Of a stretch of DNA of 64,000 nucleotides, positions 27,088 through 35,915 are shown one piece after another (the stretch's first letter is position 1; every line of letters starts with the position of its first letter). Origin of the DNA: Thauera linaloolentis 47Lol = DSM 12138. Lineage in GTDB: Bacteria > Pseudomonadota > Gammaproteobacteria > Burkholderiales > Rhodocyclaceae. The stretch is taken from the NCBI RefSeq assembly GCF_000310205.1, contig NZ_AMXE01000004.1, forward strand, positions 1 to 64,000. Reading direction: 5' to 3'. The position numbers were made by a program, and so were the translations under genes. The notes beneath the pieces were generated by a model that saw only the letters and a program-made list of their open reading frames with translations, was not told the DNA's origin and did not search any database.

Positions 27088-28557
27088 TCAGCGGCGCCGC
27101 CACCGGAGGAAGTGCCAGCCCTTGAACAGGCCTCGCTTGCTGAGGGGCTCGAACACCGCATCCGGCCCCTCGGGGTCGAGAATCTCGTTGTCGGCGAACC
27201 ATTCTTCCGCGCTGCCGAGTTCGGGGAGCTTGTAGCGGACGAGGCTGCGCCCCGGACCGCGCAAGTGCTCGATGGCTGCGATCATGGACCGCCGCTGCCG
27301 GTACTCGTCGGCGACGTCTTCGGCATCGACTCCCAGATGCTCGGCGATGAGATCGTCGCGGACCAGGGCGATCTTTTTCCGTGTCTCGGCTGAATCGGGG
27401 CCGTCGGCGGCGAGAATCACATCGCATTCGGTGTCGAAGCGCAAGGAACGGTTGTTGAAATTCGACGAGCCGACGCGGAGGCAGACGTCGTCCACGACCA
27501 TGACCTTGGCGTGGACGTAGATGTCCGCTCCGGCGCGGGTCCGGGGGTGATAGATGCGCAAGCGCCCGTGGCGGTCGATGCGTTGAAGCGCTTCGACGAG
27601 GCGCGCCCTGGCCGAATCCATCGCCAGGGGTTCGAGCCAGCCCTCGGCCGAGACCGGGTTGACGACGACGATCTCCGGCCCGTCGTCTTCCGAGAGGCGC
27701 TGAGCAATGGCGCGCGCGATCCTGCGTGAGGCGAAGTACTGGCTTTCGGCATAGACCAGCCGCTTCGCCCGCCCGATCAGATCCAGGTACATCTGTTCGA
27801 TTTCGTGAATCGGCTCGGCGCCGTCGATTTCGGGCCGGGTGCGTGCGATGCCGAGCCTGACGTCGCGGAAGCTGGGAGCCAGCCCCGCGGGCCAGCAATC
27901 GTGCGCGTCCTCGACCGGCGCGAGGCGCTCTCCCGTTGCCGCAAGCCAGCGGTCGCGCGCCAGATCGCCGATCGCGCGGGCGGCGGCGGCGTCGAAGGCG
28001 CTGGTGGCGTCGTGCCAGGGTTCGTAAGGCGTGCCGTCCGGATCGACGCGCGCGGGAGCCTCGTCCTCGTGCGCCCGCTGGTCCCAGCGGCCCATGGTCA
28101 TGTCGATGCCGCCGCAGAACGCGAGGCAGTCGTCGATGGCCACGATCTTCTGGTGGTGCGAGCCGGCAAAGGGATGGGCGCCATCGAGCTTCAGGGTGAT
28201 GCGGGGGTGCATCTTCCAGCGCAGGATCGTCAGCAGTGTCCGCCCCCGGAAAAGCGCCTTGAAAGCGCCGGTGTCCCAGCGCAGCAGCCGGATCTCCAGT
28301 TCCGGCGAGCGCCTGGCCAGCCACAGGACGAAATCTCCGAGCTTCGCGGGGCCTTCGTCGTCACTCTCGCCGAGGCTGATGCGGGCATCGAAATCCCATC
28401 CGACGAGAAAGATGCTCTTGCGGGCCGCGAGCATCGCCTCGCGGGCTACGACGAAATAATCGGCCGCATCGACGATGAAGGCGAAGCGGTCCGCCTTTTC
28501 GACCCGCCAGCAGTTCTCGCCCAGGCGGAACAGGTTTGCGTCGTTCTTCTCGTTCAT
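27088..28557 (-). CDS. Phospholipase D-family protein
   Basis: A 489-residue protein with two HKD motifs: SHHQKIVAIDDCLAFCGG and VHAKVMVVDDVCLRVGSSN. GIDMTMGRWD after the first is typical of bacterial PLD phosphatidyltransferases and lipases. There is no signal peptide, so it should act at the inner face of the membrane on phospholipids. The ATG at 28557 gives a start (MNEKNDANLF) followed by the conserved N-terminal helix region. It is a single-gene unit on the minus strand between the zinc cluster and the siderophore locus. Confidence 0.88.
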   Translation of the reverse strand: MNEKNDANLFRLGENCWRVEKADRFAFIVDAADYFVVAREAMLAARKSIFLVGWDFDARISLGESDDEGPAKLGDFVLWLARRSPELEIRLLRWDTGAFKALFRGRTLLTILRWKMHPRITLKLDGAHPFAGSHHQKIVAIDDCLAFCGGIDMTMGRWDQRAHEDEAPARVDPDGTPYEPWHDATSAFDAAAARAIGDLARDRWLAATGERLAPVEDAHDCWPAGLAPSFRDVRLGIARTRPEIDGAEPIHEIEQMYLDLIGRAKRLVYAESQYFASRRIARAIAQRLSEDDGPEIVVVNPVSAEGWLEPLAMDSARARLVEALQRIDRHGRLRIYHPRTRAGADIYVHAKVMVVDDVCLRVGSSNFNNRSLRFDTECDVILAADGPDSAETRKKIALVRDDLIAEHLGVDAEDVADEYRQRRSMIAAIEHLRGPGRSLVRYKLPELGSAEEWFADNEILDPEGPDAVFEPLSKRGLFKGWHFLRWRRR

Positions 28558-28646
28558 GGCAGCCCCCGATGTCGAACGCGGCAGATGGCCGCCGGGTGCC
28601 GGCCCGGCCGTTCCCGCCACGTACTACCATGAACGCGCGCCTCCCG

Positions 28647-29723
28647 CTATGTCGAACGACCCATCTGAAGGATACCGTTGCACTGTTCATGCCCGCGCAG
28701 ATCGAGCAAGGCTTCCAGCAGGAAGAACGTGGCGCAGGACGATTCGACTTTTTCCTCGCCACCGGAGCCCGCATGGTAAAGGTGCCCGACGAAGCGTCCT
28801 GTTTCGGCGATATCGTCGGCAAGCAGGAGCGAGGAAATCTGTGAACGGGATTGCTGCAGCAGCCAGGGCTGGTCCGGCAGCAGGCGATACAGTTTCAGCA
28901 TCGCAACGGCGGCAATGGCTTGTGCGGAGGGGTCGTGCGATGCACGCGACGATGTCCCGTCTTCCGCGCCTTCTCCCCAATGCTGCATCCAATGGATGCA
29001 AGCCTGAAGTGCCGCATCCCGGTAGCACAGGCCGTACAAGCGGACGGCTTCGGCCATGCCCAGCATGGCCCAGGCCTGGCCGCGCGGCCAGGCGCCGGCT
29101 TCATCCGCCAAGATTATGCCGTTGGCTTCCAGTATTGCATTGGCTCGCCAGGCGCCATGCTCCGTGGCCAGATAGCGCAGGCAGGTCTGTAAATGGAGGT
29201 GCGCCTTCGTAAGTCCCTCGGTGCCGCCATAGTCGTGCAGCAATGCCAGCGTTGGCGCCAGTGCATCGACATTGACCAGGCGTGCGCCCGGCTCTCCGGC
29301 CCCCATGCCCGGCCCGACCGTACATGCCGCCAGCGACGGATCGAAATCTCCGGCAATCGCGTGTGCGGCCTGGACCGCGAGTCGTCGGGCGGCATCGTTG
29401 CCGCAAACGTGGTACCCGACGGCAGCGCCGTACCAGAAGACGAAACTGCGGTTGATCGAGGGTTCGGGCAACGATGACGCGAGCCGTGTGGACCAGATGC
29501 GCGCCGTCTCGAGGTCGTGCGTCCTGCCGTAGCGGGCCGCGCGCAGCCACCACAGCCCGGCCCAGAACCCACCGAGCCACGAGCCGCGCCTGGATGAGGT
29601 CCATTCTGCGGCAGCCGCGGGCCGGAACAGGGGAAAGCGGTCGCCGCATTGTTCGGCAATGCCGTCCAGGCTTCCGAAAAGCGCATCGATGGAATCGGGG
29701 GTGGAAACCTTCCTAGCGTTCAT
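28647..29723 (-). CDS. GH88/GH105-like six-hairpin barrel protein, end of siderophore operon
   Basis: A 358-residue protein with the repeat-helix character of (alpha/alpha)6 barrels. The segment WPRGQAWAMLGMAEAVRLY and the later DPSAQAIAAVAMLKLYRLL match the pattern of unsaturated-uronyl hydrolases (GH88/GH105). The start overlaps the upstream MFS gene by 11 bp, so it belongs to the siderophore operon. A glycosidase is unexpected there: it could remove a sugar from the siderophore, or be a barrel with another job. I do not recognise it from described thiocarboxylate siderophore clusters. Confidence 0.6.
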   Translation of the reverse strand: MNARKVSTPDSIDALFGSLDGIAEQCGDRFPLFRPAAAAEWTSSRRGSWLGGFWAGLWWLRAARYGRTHDLETARIWSTRLASSLPEPSINRSFVFWYGAAVGYHVCGNDAARRLAVQAAHAIAGDFDPSLAACTVGPGMGAGEPGARLVNVDALAPTLALLHDYGGTEGLTKAHLHLQTCLRYLATEHGAWRANAILEANGIILADEAGAWPRGQAWAMLGMAEAVRLYGLCYRDAALQACIHWMQHWGEGAEDGTSSRASHDPSAQAIAAVAMLKLYRLLPDQPWLLQQSRSQISSLLLADDIAETGRFVGHLYHAGSGGEEKVESSCATFFLLEALLDLRGHEQCNGILQMGRST

Positions 29724-30912
29724 GAGCGTGTTCCGGCGCGCCAGTGCGCAGATGCCATAGCAGCAGGCATAGAACGCCGCCTGCCAGCAGAATGATGATG
29801 AGCCCCAGCCAGGCGGCGGCAAAGCCTTCCGTGTGTGCGAGCAGCCAGCCGAACGCGGGCGGGCCAAGGGCGAAACCGCCGAAAAAGCCTGCCGATAACA
29901 TGCCGGCCGACGTGGCGGCGCCGCCGAATCGCTGGTCGCGCAGCAGCATGCTCATGGCGATCGCGTTGCTGGCGACGACCGTCAGCCCCATTCCGATCAC
30001 CCCCAGCCATAACAGCCAGTGCTGTTGGGGACTGGCCTGGCGCAGGGCCGCCAGTGCCAGGCCGGCGAGCACGAACAGGGCTCCCAGCAGCACGCTTTCG
30101 TCCCGCAGCCTGGTGCCGAGTGGTGTCAGCAGTACCCGCGACAGGATTCCCATGGCGCCGAAGCAGGCGACCATGGCGCCGATGGTTGCTGCCGGCACGC
30201 CCAACTGGTCGGCGTAGACACCGAGGAAGGTCATGAATGAAGACAGCGCCAGGCCTGCGCAAAGCTGGATGGCCATGAGCATCGACAGCCATATGCTGGG
30301 TGCATGAACGGACAGTGGGGGAGGGCGCATCGTTGTCGCCCTGGCAGGCACCCAGCGAGCCACCAGTGCGGCCATCAACAGTGCCACCGGAACCCAGGCG
30401 GCCAGGGCGCCGCGCCAGCCCCACAGCAGGACGAGGGGCGGGAGTGCCACGCCCGCCAACAGCGCGGATGCCTGCACTCCCGACTGCTTGAGGCCGACCA
30501 CGCCGGCTTTGCGGGCAGCGGGCACGCCGTGGGCGATGGCCTGGTTGGTGGCAGGGTTCGCCAGCGACTGCGCGATGCCGCAGAACAGCAGGGCCGCCAC
30601 CAAGCCACCGAACCCTGGCAGGACGGCCATCAGCGAGAACGACAATCCGACCAGCAGGAACAGGCCCACGAGCCCCGCGCGCGTCCCCGTCCGCTGTACC
30701 AGGGATCCAGCCCAGGGCGACAACAGCGCGGCGACTCCGAAGGTGCTGGCGGTAAGCCACCCCAGTTGCTCGCGGAGGATTTCCAGATCGGAGATCAGGC
30801 GTGGGCCGATGATGCCGATGGCGTAGAAAATCATCATCGGCATGCCCATCGCCATCACCAGCAGCCCGGAAAGCCCTGCCATTGAGCGGGGGAGTGATGG
30901 TTCTCCGCTCAT
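29713..30912 (-). CDS. MFS transporter, probable siderophore exporter
   Basis: A 399-residue major-facilitator protein with twelve predicted helices and the loop-2 motif area SLVQRTGTRAGLVGL. Its start overlaps the dehydrogenase stop (ATGA), and its end overlaps the GH88-like gene. Since the other MFS of this locus looks like an importer, this one more likely exports the product; that is inference from position. Confidence 0.75.
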   Translation of the reverse strand: MSGEPSLPRSMAGLSGLLVMAMGMPMMIFYAIGIIGPRLISDLEILREQLGWLTASTFGVAALLSPWAGSLVQRTGTRAGLVGLFLLVGLSFSLMAVLPGFGGLVAALLFCGIAQSLANPATNQAIAHGVPAARKAGVVGLKQSGVQASALLAGVALPPLVLLWGWRGALAAWVPVALLMAALVARWVPARATTMRPPPLSVHAPSIWLSMLMAIQLCAGLALSSFMTFLGVYADQLGVPAATIGAMVACFGAMGILSRVLLTPLGTRLRDESVLLGALFVLAGLALAALRQASPQQHWLLWLGVIGMGLTVVASNAIAMSMLLRDQRFGGAATSAGMLSAGFFGGFALGPPAFGWLLAHTEGFAAAWLGLIIILLAGGVLCLLLWHLRTGAPEHAHER

Positions 30913-32129
30913 TCGGCAGCCCTGGAAAGCCGCCTGGATGGGTACCTGGGATCGAATGCGGTGTCGGGTGTCGTCGCGTCCAGCAACTGCCGGCCGATGG
31001 TGCTGATCAGCGCATCGTCAGCGCCATCCAGGATGTGAGTGGTCCTGGCATTTCGGTAGATGCCCGCCAGCGGCATCCAGTCGCTCAGGCCCTCGGCGCC
31101 CATGATCTGGATGGCACTGTCCGAAGCTTCGCTTACGGCATCGGATGCGGCCAGCTTCGCCAGATTGACCTCGATGCTGTTGCCGATGCCGGTGTCGAAC
31201 TTGTGCGCTGCATCCAGCACCAGGCTCCGAGCGGTGGCGATGGCGCGGTATACCCGGTAAATCCGCGCACGCACGAGCTGCTTGCCGGCCAGCCGTGCCA
31301 GTTGTCCCTTCGGCGAATGAACGCGCCCGCACATCAGCTCGAAGCAGCGTTGTGCCTGCCCCAGCCAGTGGGCGGAGCGCAGCAGCCTGCCCAGGCCCAG
31401 GCGTTCCTGCATCAGGGCGATGCCCTGGCCGGGCTGGCCGAGAACATGGTCGTAAGGTACCTGCACGCCCTTGAAGGCCAGTTCGGCCTGGCCCTGCCAG
31501 CGCCCCAGCAGCGATAGGGGACGCAGAACCTCGAAACCGGGCGCACCGGTCGGGACCACGATCATGGAAAGGGCCTGCGCCACCGGGCCCTCGCCGGTGC
31601 GTGCCACCACGGTTGCGAAATCCGCAAGCTGGGAACGGCAGATGAACCACTTGCGGCCATCGATGTGCCAGTTGCCGTCCCCCAATTCGGCCCGGCAGTT
31701 CATCGTCGCCGGAATTGAACCAATACTGTCTGGCTCCGACATCGCATAGCTGGAAACGGCATTGCCTTGTACCAGCGGCAGGAAGAAACGAGCTCTGATG
31801 GAGGGGCCGGCATGGCGCTCGAGCATGTAGGCATCCAGCGTCGCATCGGCTCCCAGGATGCCTGGCGCGTATTCCGAGCGTCCTTCCTGCTCCGCCACCT
31901 CGATGTAGTCGGTCAGGCTGGCCAGGCGTCCGCCATACCTGAGCGGATAGAAGTTGCCGAATACGGACGCATCCCTGGCCTGTTGCGACAAGGCACGTGT
32001 CAATGCCCTCGCCGCGCTGTCCTCGGCAGCGAGGAGGGGCTCGGCAGGCAGGATGAATTCATCGACGAAGCGGCGGACGCGCTGCGCCAATTCGCTTGCG
32101 GGGGATGCCGATGGGGGCGTTTCGCTCAT
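30909..32129 (-). CDS. Acyl-CoA dehydrogenase-like enzyme
   Basis: A 406-residue flavoenzyme of the acyl-CoA dehydrogenase fold: SSYAMSEPDSIGSIPATMNC (FAD/substrate region), WHIDGRKWFICRSQLADF, GLGRLLRSAHWLGQAQRCFE and the C-terminal QIMGAEGLSDWMPLAGIYRN followed by RTTHILDGADD. Pyridine-dithiocarboxylate clusters carry a similar dehydrogenase (PdtL). It probably oxidises or aromatises a CoA-bound or carrier-bound intermediate. It is cotranscribed with the MFS gene (4-bp overlap) and follows the TonB receptor gene by 44 bp. Confidence 0.82.
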   Translation of the reverse strand: MSETPPSASPASELAQRVRRFVDEFILPAEPLLAAEDSAARALTRALSQQARDASVFGNFYPLRYGGRLASLTDYIEVAEQEGRSEYAPGILGADATLDAYMLERHAGPSIRARFFLPLVQGNAVSSYAMSEPDSIGSIPATMNCRAELGDGNWHIDGRKWFICRSQLADFATVVARTGEGPVAQALSMIVVPTGAPGFEVLRPLSLLGRWQGQAELAFKGVQVPYDHVLGQPGQGIALMQERLGLGRLLRSAHWLGQAQRCFELMCGRVHSPKGQLARLAGKQLVRARIYRVYRAIATARSLVLDAAHKFDTGIGNSIEVNLAKLAASDAVSEASDSAIQIMGAEGLSDWMPLAGIYRNARTTHILDGADDALISTIGRQLLDATTPDTAFDPRYPSRRLSRAAE

Positions 32130-32173
32130 GACATGTTCTCCAGTGTGTCGCCTTCCGGCGGTCGTGCCTTCGG

Positions 32174-34252
32174 TTACTGGCGCCAGGTCAGCCGTACGCC
32201 GAGCTCGCGCGGCGGGCTATAGACGGTGACGAATCCGTTCTGGTACCCCACGGCGTCGTAGCGCTGGTTGCCGGCATTGTGTGCGTAGGCTGAAATCTCC
32301 CAATCGCCCCGCCGGTACCCTGCGCTCAGGTGGAGCTGGCCATAGCCGTTGCGCTTGTAGTGGTTGGCAGCGTCCAGATAGACCTTGCTGCTGCCCACCA
32401 GGCTGGCTTGCACGTACCAATCCTGAGGAGCGTCGTAGCGGATGCCGACATGGCCGTTCAGATCCGGCGCGAATGGATTGCGCTTGCCGCGATAGTCGGC
32501 ACTGCCATCGACAAAACGGTCGAAGCGGGTGCGGTTCCAGGCCAGTCCGCCCTTGAACTGCCAGCCGCCGCCCAGCAGGTAGTCCACGTCGAGTTCGATT
32601 CCGCTGGATGTCGCCGTCGCTGCACTGGTGATGTACATCATGCCCACGGTGGGCATCTGCATGACCTGCATGTCATCAATGTCCATCAAGTAGGCGGACA
32701 ACGAATAGCGCATGCGCAGGCCGAAGAGCCGGCCCTTGAGCCCTGTTTCGTAGGACCAGTTCTTTTCGGCGTCATACGGCAGGTAGCCCATCATCGGCGC
32801 CAGCACGTTGAAGCCGCCCGTGCGCACCCCTTGGCCGATGCTGGCGTACCACTGGTGTTCCGGCCCGGTCTGATACTGGATCGCCAGCTTGGGCGACACG
32901 TGCGTCCAGCCCTTTTTCTGCTCCTCCAGGTCTCGAGGACGCAGTCGCAGTTCATTGCGCTCGATTCGCGCGCCTGCCGACACCGACCAGCGGTCGGCCA
33001 GCGGCAGGTTCCAGTGTGTGAACAGCGTCGCTGTCCGGCTCTCCTGCCGGGCGCGCATGTCCGACATCCCCATCATCGTCTTGCTGATACTGCGCAGGTC
33101 GTTGTCGCTGCCATCGCCATAGATGCCAACCAGCCAGTCTGCCCGGCCGAGCTTTCCTTCCAGCCGGAACTCCTGGGACAGGCTGCGCAGATGGTGGTCG
33201 CGCCCGACATGCAGGACGTCCAGGGGCATGAAATCCGTGTCCTGCTGGATCCGGTCCCTGAAATCGTTCCAGGCGGTGATCGAATGCAGGCGCAGGCCGG
33301 TGCTGAGATCATGCCTCGCGGTCAACGACAGGATCTGTCCCCTGGAGCGGTTCCAGCCCGGAGTTCCCGAGGCCACGCTGGCACGCGCAGCGGCGGGAGC
33401 TCCCCAGAGCGATGCGCCATCGTTGTAGCGCTGGTGGGCGTAGCGCAACACGAGATCGGTGGCGGAACCAGGCGTCCAGCGCAGGCCTAGGTTCAGGTTG
33501 AGCCGCTCGCGTTCATCTTCCCCGCGACCGGTGTGGCGGTTATCGATGAAGCCTTCCTGTTCCGACCAGCTCGCTGACACGCTGGCGTACACGGTGTCCG
33601 GTACGATGGGGCGGCCGAGTGCAAGGCGGACGGCGCGCTTGTCGCGATTGCCGGCTTCGCCGGAAATGCTGGTGCGTGGCTCGCCGTCCAGCGGCAGGCT
33701 ATGGATCGCGATTACGCCCGCCTCAGCGTTGCGGCCGTACAGGGTCGACTGCGGCCCCCGCATGACTTCGATGCGATCCACGTCGAGCAGGCCATTCTCG
33801 AACCCCTGAGCCGTCAGCGTGGGAACGCCATCGACCAGAAGCAGGGTAGCGGTGGAAAAAGTGTTGAAATTGGCCGTCAGCCCGCGCATCACGGGCGAAT
33901 TCATGCCCGCCTGCCCGAAAGGCTGGAAGGAGAGGCCGGGTATGCGTCCTTCCAGTTGTTGCAGGCCGGTGGTGGCCGACTGTTCGATCTCCCAGCCATC
34001 CACCACGGCCACGCTGGCAGGGACTTCTTCCAGCGTCCGCTCGATCTTCTCCGCGGTGACGGTGATGCTGGGCAGCGCCTGCATCCCTTCCGCCGTGCTT
34101 CGCTCGCCCGATGCCTGCGCCCATGCGGCCTGGGGCAGGGCGGGCAGCAACGCCAGGACGGCGATCGGGGCGAAATAGAACGGAAAGTACTTGCACGCAG
34201 CCCCTATGCGCGCGATGAAGGCTGACACGGCCCTAAGGCGTGATGCACTCAT
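32174..34252 (-). CDS. TonB-dependent siderophore receptor
   Basis: A 692-residue outer-membrane receptor. A signal peptide lies in the first 45 residues (ending LPQAAWAQA), then the TonB-box region ITVTAEKIERTLEEVPASVA, a plug with VDRIEVMRGPQSTLYGRNAE, and a 22-strand barrel ending in VRLTWRQ. The start at 34252 (MSASRLRAV) puts the signal peptide near the N-terminus. Only 13 bp separate it from the ligase gene. It should import the ferric form of the locus's siderophore, as PdtK does in the pdt cluster. Confidence 0.88.
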   Translation of the reverse strand: MSASRLRAVSAFIARIGAACKYFPFYFAPIAVLALLPALPQAAWAQASGERSTAEGMQALPSITVTAEKIERTLEEVPASVAVVDGWEIEQSATTGLQQLEGRIPGLSFQPFGQAGMNSPVMRGLTANFNTFSTATLLLVDGVPTLTAQGFENGLLDVDRIEVMRGPQSTLYGRNAEAGVIAIHSLPLDGEPRTSISGEAGNRDKRAVRLALGRPIVPDTVYASVSASWSEQEGFIDNRHTGRGEDERERLNLNLGLRWTPGSATDLVLRYAHQRYNDGASLWGAPAAARASVASGTPGWNRSRGQILSLTARHDLSTGLRLHSITAWNDFRDRIQQDTDFMPLDVLHVGRDHHLRSLSQEFRLEGKLGRADWLVGIYGDGSDNDLRSISKTMMGMSDMRARQESRTATLFTHWNLPLADRWSVSAGARIERNELRLRPRDLEEQKKGWTHVSPKLAIQYQTGPEHQWYASIGQGVRTGGFNVLAPMMGYLPYDAEKNWSYETGLKGRLFGLRMRYSLSAYLMDIDDMQVMQMPTVGMMYITSAATATSSGIELDVDYLLGGGWQFKGGLAWNRTRFDRFVDGSADYRGKRNPFAPDLNGHVGIRYDAPQDWYVQASLVGSSKVYLDAANHYKRNGYGQLHLSAGYRRGDWEISAYAHNAGNQRYDAVGYQNGFVTVYSPPRELGVRLTWRQ

Positions 34253-34265
34253 GATCCAGCCCCTG

Positions 34266-35915
34266 CTATGCCAGCGCCACGGCGTCGGCACCGGCTGCCT
34301 CGACCTCGCTGCCAAGCGCCTTCTTGTCGATCTTGCCGGCGGGCGTCAGCGGCAGGTGGCGGTAGAAGCGCAGGTATTCAGGCAGCTTGTTCACTTCCAG
34401 GCCCTTGGCGCGCAGGAAGTCGGTGATCTCCTTGAGGGAGAATTTCCGGGCACCCTCGCGCAAGGTGACGCACAGGCATACCCGCTGTCCGAGATCGGCG
34501 TCGGGAACCGGTACGCAGGCCACGGTGACCACGTCCGGATGTGCCATCACCAGTCCTTCGATCTGGACCGGGCTGATGTTGGCGCCGCCACGGATGATGA
34601 TGTCCTTCTTGCGCCCCGCGAGCACCAGATGGCCGTTGCTGTCGATGAAGCCGAGATCGCCTGTCTTCACCCAGCCCTGGGGGTCGCGGTAAAGCGCATC
34701 CAGCTCGGGCGCGTTGACGTACTGCATCGGACTTAGCGGTCCGCGCGCGGTGATCTCGCCGATCTCGCCCTGCGGCACTTCGCGGCCATCCTCGTTGACC
34801 AGGCGGATCGCGCAGACCGCAGGGTTCGGCTTGCCCACGCTGTTCAGCACGACCTCGATGGGGTCGTCTAGGGTGTTGTGGCAGTTCACGCCATCGGCAG
34901 ACCCGTAGAGGCTGATGAAGCCGCAGCCGAAAGCCTCGCAGCACTTGCGCACTGTGGCCTCGTCGATCACCGAGCCGCCGACGATGAGGCCGCGCAGGCT
35001 TGATTTGTCGATATGCGCCAGCGCGGGCTCGGCGGCAATGCGCTGCAGCATCGTCGGCACGCCGAGAATGAAGCTGGGCCGGAACGCCGCGATGGCTCTG
35101 ATAGCTTCAGCTACATCGAACTTGGGCAGTACCACCAGCGAGCCGCCCAGCCAGCATAGGACGCCGAAGGTAGCGGTGGAACCGAAGGACGATCCCAGCG
35201 GGATCAGGTACATGCCGCGGAACGTTTCGCCAGCCGGCGTGACGCGCTGCAAGAAGCGCCCACGCCCTCCCACCAGCGCATTGTGCGAATAGGCAACCAG
35301 CTTGGGCTCGGACTCCGTGCCCGAAGAAACCAGCAGGCGCACCGGGGAATCCGGGCACACCTCGGGCAGGCTGTCGCCATCCAGCGGCTCGGCGTTCATC
35401 AGCGCATCGAGCGTTACCCAGCCATCGCGCGGCTTGCCCTGGACGATCAGTAGGCGCATGGACAGCAAGGTGGGACGCAGCGACTCGATGACCTCGCACA
35501 GATCGATGCCCGCGTATTCTTCGGGAACGATTACCGCTCGTGCATCGCAGCGGCGCACCAGAGACTGGATGTCGAGCTTGCCGCGGCCCGGCGGAAAGGG
35601 GGCCACGACGGCACCGAGCGCTGCCACGGCCAGATCGATGGCGCAGCACAGCCAATGATTGGCCAACTGGTAGGCCACCACGTCGCCCGTGACGATACCC
35701 GAATCCCGCAGGCTTCGCGCCAGGCGCAGGGCTGCGTCGAACAACTGGCCATAGCTCACGCTGCCCTGAGGCGACAGCACGGCCTCCTTGTCGGGATGTA
35801 CTCTGGCTTTGGCGGCAAACAGCGTGAACACGGGCTGGTTGGGATAGGTGCCGTCCTGTGCCCAGCGTTTGCGTTCCTCGGCGGGAACCAGATCGATGAT
35901 GCCGGCGTTGTTCAT
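34266..35915 (-). CDS. Acyl-adenylating ligase (AMP-binding enzyme) of siderophore pathway
   Basis: A 549-residue ANL-superfamily enzyme. LLVSSGTESEPKLVAYSHNA (phosphate-binding A3), SLYGSADG (A5), WVKTGDLGFIDSNGHLVLAG and KKDIIIRGGANISP (A7/A8), and the catalytic lysine in LTPAGKIDKKALG (A10) are complete. It activates a carboxylic acid as adenylate, the step needed before sulfur transfer from the ThiS-like carrier (PdtJ-type). The ATG at 35915 overlaps the CoA-transferase stop (ATGA); the open frame above it is inside that gene. Confidence 0.88.
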   Translation of the reverse strand: MNNAGIIDLVPAEERKRWAQDGTYPNQPVFTLFAAKARVHPDKEAVLSPQGSVSYGQLFDAALRLARSLRDSGIVTGDVVAYQLANHWLCCAIDLAVAALGAVVAPFPPGRGKLDIQSLVRRCDARAVIVPEEYAGIDLCEVIESLRPTLLSMRLLIVQGKPRDGWVTLDALMNAEPLDGDSLPEVCPDSPVRLLVSSGTESEPKLVAYSHNALVGGRGRFLQRVTPAGETFRGMYLIPLGSSFGSTATFGVLCWLGGSLVVLPKFDVAEAIRAIAAFRPSFILGVPTMLQRIAAEPALAHIDKSSLRGLIVGGSVIDEATVRKCCEAFGCGFISLYGSADGVNCHNTLDDPIEVVLNSVGKPNPAVCAIRLVNEDGREVPQGEIGEITARGPLSPMQYVNAPELDALYRDPQGWVKTGDLGFIDSNGHLVLAGRKKDIIIRGGANISPVQIEGLVMAHPDVVTVACVPVPDADLGQRVCLCVTLREGARKFSLKEITDFLRAKGLEVNKLPEYLRFYRHLPLTPAGKIDKKALGSEVEAAGADAVALA

